Shown here piece after piece: positions 56,338-58,104 of a DNA stretch of 58,104 bases. A program made the translations under genes and the position numbers. The first letter of the stretch is position 1. Each line of letters opens with the position of its first letter. The notes under the pieces were generated by a model that was given only the letters and a program-made list of their open reading frames with translations, made no database searches and had not been told where the DNA came from. This DNA comes from CAYMKL01 sp964390805 (lineage in GTDB: Bacteria > Chloroflexota > Anaerolineae > VGOG01), in NCBI GenBank assembly GCA_964390805.1, contig CAYMKL010000028.1, positions 1-58,104 on the forward strand, written 5' to 3'.

Positions 56338-56556
56338 TCAGAGCCTAACCTCTCGATCGCGCAGGACGAAATAGGCTATGATGCCCAGCGGCCCGGTAGC
56401 CGAAATGAGCAGCACCCAGAGGCATCCTGTCTTGCCCCTGGCCTCCGCGTCTCGATAAACCCAGAACATGGCCACCAGGGTCAGGATGAAGATGGCGAGA
56501 AAACAAAGGCCGCCGAGACACGAGCCGAAAAGGTCGAATGCGTTGCCATTATACAT
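56338..56556 (-). CDS. Small membrane protein, PLDc_N-like
   Basis: The 72-residue protein has two hydrophobic helices (GGLCFLAIFILTLVAMFWVY; TGCLWVLLISATGPLGIIAY) with a charged R-D-A-E-A-R-G turn between them. This resembles the cardiolipin-synthase N-terminal (PLDc_N) type of small membrane protein. GGAGG precedes the ATG at 56556. Its last codons contain GTTAGGC, the core site at which the TIR cassette joins; without the cassette the frame would run about ten codons further and overlap the ABC-ATPase remnant by ATGA. Confidence 0.6.
   Translation of the reverse strand: MYNGNAFDLFGSCLGGLCFLAIFILTLVAMFWVYRDAEARGKTGCLWVLLISATGPLGIIAYFVLRDREVRL
56343..56349 (-). other. Integron-like core site (GTTAGGC) at the 5' cassette junction
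   Basis: GTTAGGC on the minus strand matches GTTRRRY and equals the R' box of the attC-like site at 55296. Integrase cuts between G and TT, so the inferred cassette spans 55302-56348 (1047 bp). It lies inside the end of the small membrane-protein gene. Confidence 0.5.
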
Positions 56557-56744
56557 GTTGTCACACCTCCAAAGTTGGATGGCGATTGAAATCGCGCCTG
56601 TCGGAGGCCACAGCCGCGCACTCCGTGCCGGGCGACCACCTACGTGGTCGCGGAAACCGTCCACGCAGGCTTCGTCGTGAGCTCAGCCGAACGGTGGACG
56701 ACCGGCGCATCTGCGCCCTCCAGAGGCGGTTTCAACCGCTGCTC

Positions 56745-57059
56745 TTAGCGAACCTTCACCGCCGTGCCGCTGGCAGAGACCATGAGCATCCCCTCGCGGA
56801 TGACCTCGTAGTCAATGTCTACCCCAACGACGGCGTTGGCCCCTTTCGACGCAGCCTCAGTGGTCATCTCCTGCAAGGCGATTTCGCGAGCCTTCTGCAC
56901 CTCTTCCTCGTACTCCCGCGAGCGCCCGCCGACGATGTCGGTGAAAGTGGCCAGGATATCGCGGCCGATGTGCGCGCCCAGGATCGCCTCGCCGGTGACT
57001 ATCCCCAGGTATTCTTCGATGGGATGACCTTCGATCCCAGGTGTAGTGGTAACGATCAT
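56745..57059 (-). CDS. YbjQ-family heavy-metal-binding-type protein
   Basis: The 104-residue protein is YbjQ/DUF74-like: VTTTPGIEGHPIEEYLGIV, GAHIGRDILATFTDIVGGRS, SKGANAVVGVDIDYE. It forms a pentamer in known structures; function is not established. I chose the ATG at 57059 because GGAAGGAGCAAGC precedes it; a longer frame extends into the PspA end. It is followed by the small membrane gene and preceded by the PspA gene, so it belongs to the same stress-like locus. Confidence 0.8.
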   Translation of the reverse strand: MIVTTTPGIEGHPIEEYLGIVTGEAILGAHIGRDILATFTDIVGGRSREYEEEVQKAREIALQEMTTEAASKGANAVVGVDIDYEVIREGMLMVSASGTAVKVR

Positions 57060-57141
57060 TGCTTGCTCCTTCCAGGGGAGCAGAGGAGCAACAGCAATGT
57101 CTGGCTCCTCTGCTCCCCCGTTTCCCTTCTGGCTCCTCTTG

Positions 57142-57819
57142 CTACTCGATCCCCAAACGCTGCTTGCGCTCGGCGAGCTGCTGATCAATGGCGTTCCGCT
57201 CCAGGATCTCATCCATCTGAGCGTCCAGACTGGTAGCCAGCATCTCGGTCTTGGCAGTCGCCTTGTCCAGCCGGGCCCGGATAGATTCGGCGATGCGAGC
57301 CACGTCTGTGTCCCCCGACCCTGCCAGGTCATCGAGCGAGCTAATGGCCTCGGCCGTGATCTCCTTCGAGCGAGCCAGGTCCAACAGGGCTTGCAGCTCC
57401 TCGCGCTCCTGGCGGATGCTGGTCAGTTTCGCCTCCAGCTTCAGCCGAGCATTCTGCAGCGCCTCGAACTCCTTCTCCTGTCGGGCGAGCTGCTCCGCAT
57501 AGTTGTCCACCAGCCGCTCCGTGGAGTTGAGCTTGCTCTGAGCCGCCGCAGCCACCTCATCCTTCCCGTCTTTCAGGAAGAGGTCAATATTGCGATCCAG
57601 CTTCTCCGCCTTGTTGCTATACTCGTCCAGCTTGCGGCGCAGCGTCTTGACCTGCCCCCCGACCGTAGCCGTCGCGTCTTCCAGATCCTCCAGGCTGTCC
57701 TCTATCTGGCGGATGTACTGGTCAACGACCGCTATGGAGTTAGACTTGAGAGCCGCGTCCACGATGGCGTGCAGATTGGCTGAGACCAGCGTTTTAACTT
57801 TTTCCAACAGTGATGCCAT
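57142..57819 (-). CDS. PspA/IM30-family coiled-coil protein
   Basis: The 225-residue protein is predicted to be almost wholly helical coiled coil, like PspA/IM30/Vipp1: VDQYIRQIEDSLEDLEDATA, ARQEKEFEALQNARLKLEAK, AQMDEILERNAIDQQLAERK. Such proteins coat and repair the inner membrane under stress. AAAGGAGAA precedes the ATG. It is the promoter-proximal gene of the minus-strand locus in this window. Confidence 0.7.
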   Translation of the reverse strand: MASLLEKVKTLVSANLHAIVDAALKSNSIAVVDQYIRQIEDSLEDLEDATATVGGQVKTLRRKLDEYSNKAEKLDRNIDLFLKDGKDEVAAAAQSKLNSTERLVDNYAEQLARQEKEFEALQNARLKLEAKLTSIRQEREELQALLDLARSKEITAEAISSLDDLAGSGDTDVARIAESIRARLDKATAKTEMLATSLDAQMDEILERNAIDQQLAERKQRLGIE

Positions 57820-57870
57820 TTTCTAGATTCTCCTTTCTTTTCTTAGTGATTCACTACTGTGCATTTTGGG

Positions 57871-57969
57871 AGAAACCAGGTTTTTCGCTACTCGAATAGC
57901 CGATTTGTTACTTTTGGGGCTCTCCGCAGTATGAAAAGTCGCATCTGCTTAGTCAAAAACCTGGTTTCT
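57871..57969. repeat. 15-bp inverted repeat AGAAACCAGGTTTTT
   Basis: AGAAACCAGGTTTTT (57871-57885) and its complement (57955-57969) enclose 69 bp upstream of the PspA gene. It looks like another dispersed repeat. A diverged GACAAGCTCAG-type copy follows at about 57990-58010. No gene is seen between 57820 and the contig end. Confidence 0.7.
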
Positions 57970-58052
57970 TGATCACAAATCTTCCTGCTTCGACAAAAGC
58001 TCAGTACAAGCTTGCTATATCACCTCCCCCTGCGAACCAATATCTAAATATC

Positions 58053-58104
58053 GTAACTACTCAGGCCGTAAGCGTTCGTCAAGATGTTCATAAAACCTCC
58101 ACGA
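58053..58104. repeat. Terminal inverted repeat, right copy
   Basis: Exact reverse complement of bases 1-52. Read on the minus strand it again gives GGAGG and ATG, and the frame stops after 15 codons (MNILTNAYGLSSYDI). Confidence 0.9.

Overview
The window looks like one contig from a bacterium, most probably a Chloroflexota (Anaerolineae-like) member known from metagenomes. This is inferred from several things: a 3107-residue DUF11-repeat surface protein, a secreted protein ending in YRIYLPVLH, many short palindromic repeats read through inside genes (peptides such as STSSGQA, PEPVEGP, SPPTLGG), and DUF433/DUF5615 and DUF2283 small gene pairs. Both ends carry the same 52 bp in inverted orientation, so the contig probably stops in a multicopy repeat; a linear replicon with terminal repeats is less likely. 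I found no rRNA, tRNA or CRISPR array.

Positions 1-31800 hold a nearly complete tetrahydromethanopterin (H4MPT) C1 module. A DUF2193 gene, with its own promoter, a leader containing one of two related structured-RNA candidates, and its own terminator, leads the region. Behind a strong promoter follow an iron-sulfur flavoprotein, a dihydromethanopterin reductase-like flavoprotein (DmrX/AfpA), MtdB and an ATP-grasp ligase, then a ferritin-like protein. Next come formylmethanofuran dehydrogenase subunits D, B and A, formyltransferase (Ftr), subunit C and cyclohydrolase (Mch). FwdB keeps its [4Fe-4S] cysteines and the catalytic Cys, and FwdD is present, so the enzyme resembles the archaeal redox Fwd rather than the proteobacterial Fhc hydrolase. 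Together these genes could interconvert CO2 (or formate-level carbon) and methylene-H4MPT. Fae, Mer and the Fwd electron-transfer subunits are not in the window. Cofactor genes follow: a RimK/MptN-like ligase, a CitG-like protein, two tandem nucleotidyltransferases, a Na+/solute symporter, DUF1464, a PTPS/QueD-like protein, a FolK-MptA fusion, DUF447, beta-RFAP synthase (MptG) and a dihydropteroate-synthase-like protein.

A LacI-family regulator lies between the divergent folK-mptA unit and the ABC-importer/mptG side, with two near-perfect operators in the intergenic region, so cofactor synthesis is probably regulated as a unit.

Positions 31926-49306 (minus strand) are a surface-protein operon: two paralogous secreted proteins of unknown family, an S74 fibre-like protein with head repeats, an Ig-repeat/DUF11/dockerin/cohesin protein and the 3107-residue DUF11/CHRD protein. 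Its leader contains a candidate GEMM-I (c-di-GMP-type) riboswitch followed by an intrinsic terminator.

Positions 50070-57819 (minus strand) are a membrane/stress-like locus: PspA, YbjQ, a small membrane protein, solute-binding proteins (one fused to VWA) and a coiled-coil membrane protein. It is interrupted by a TIR-domain gene bounded like an integron cassette (7-bp core sites plus an attC-like element). Computed removal of that cassette rejoins the small membrane ORF to an ABC-ATPase remnant with an ATGA overlap.
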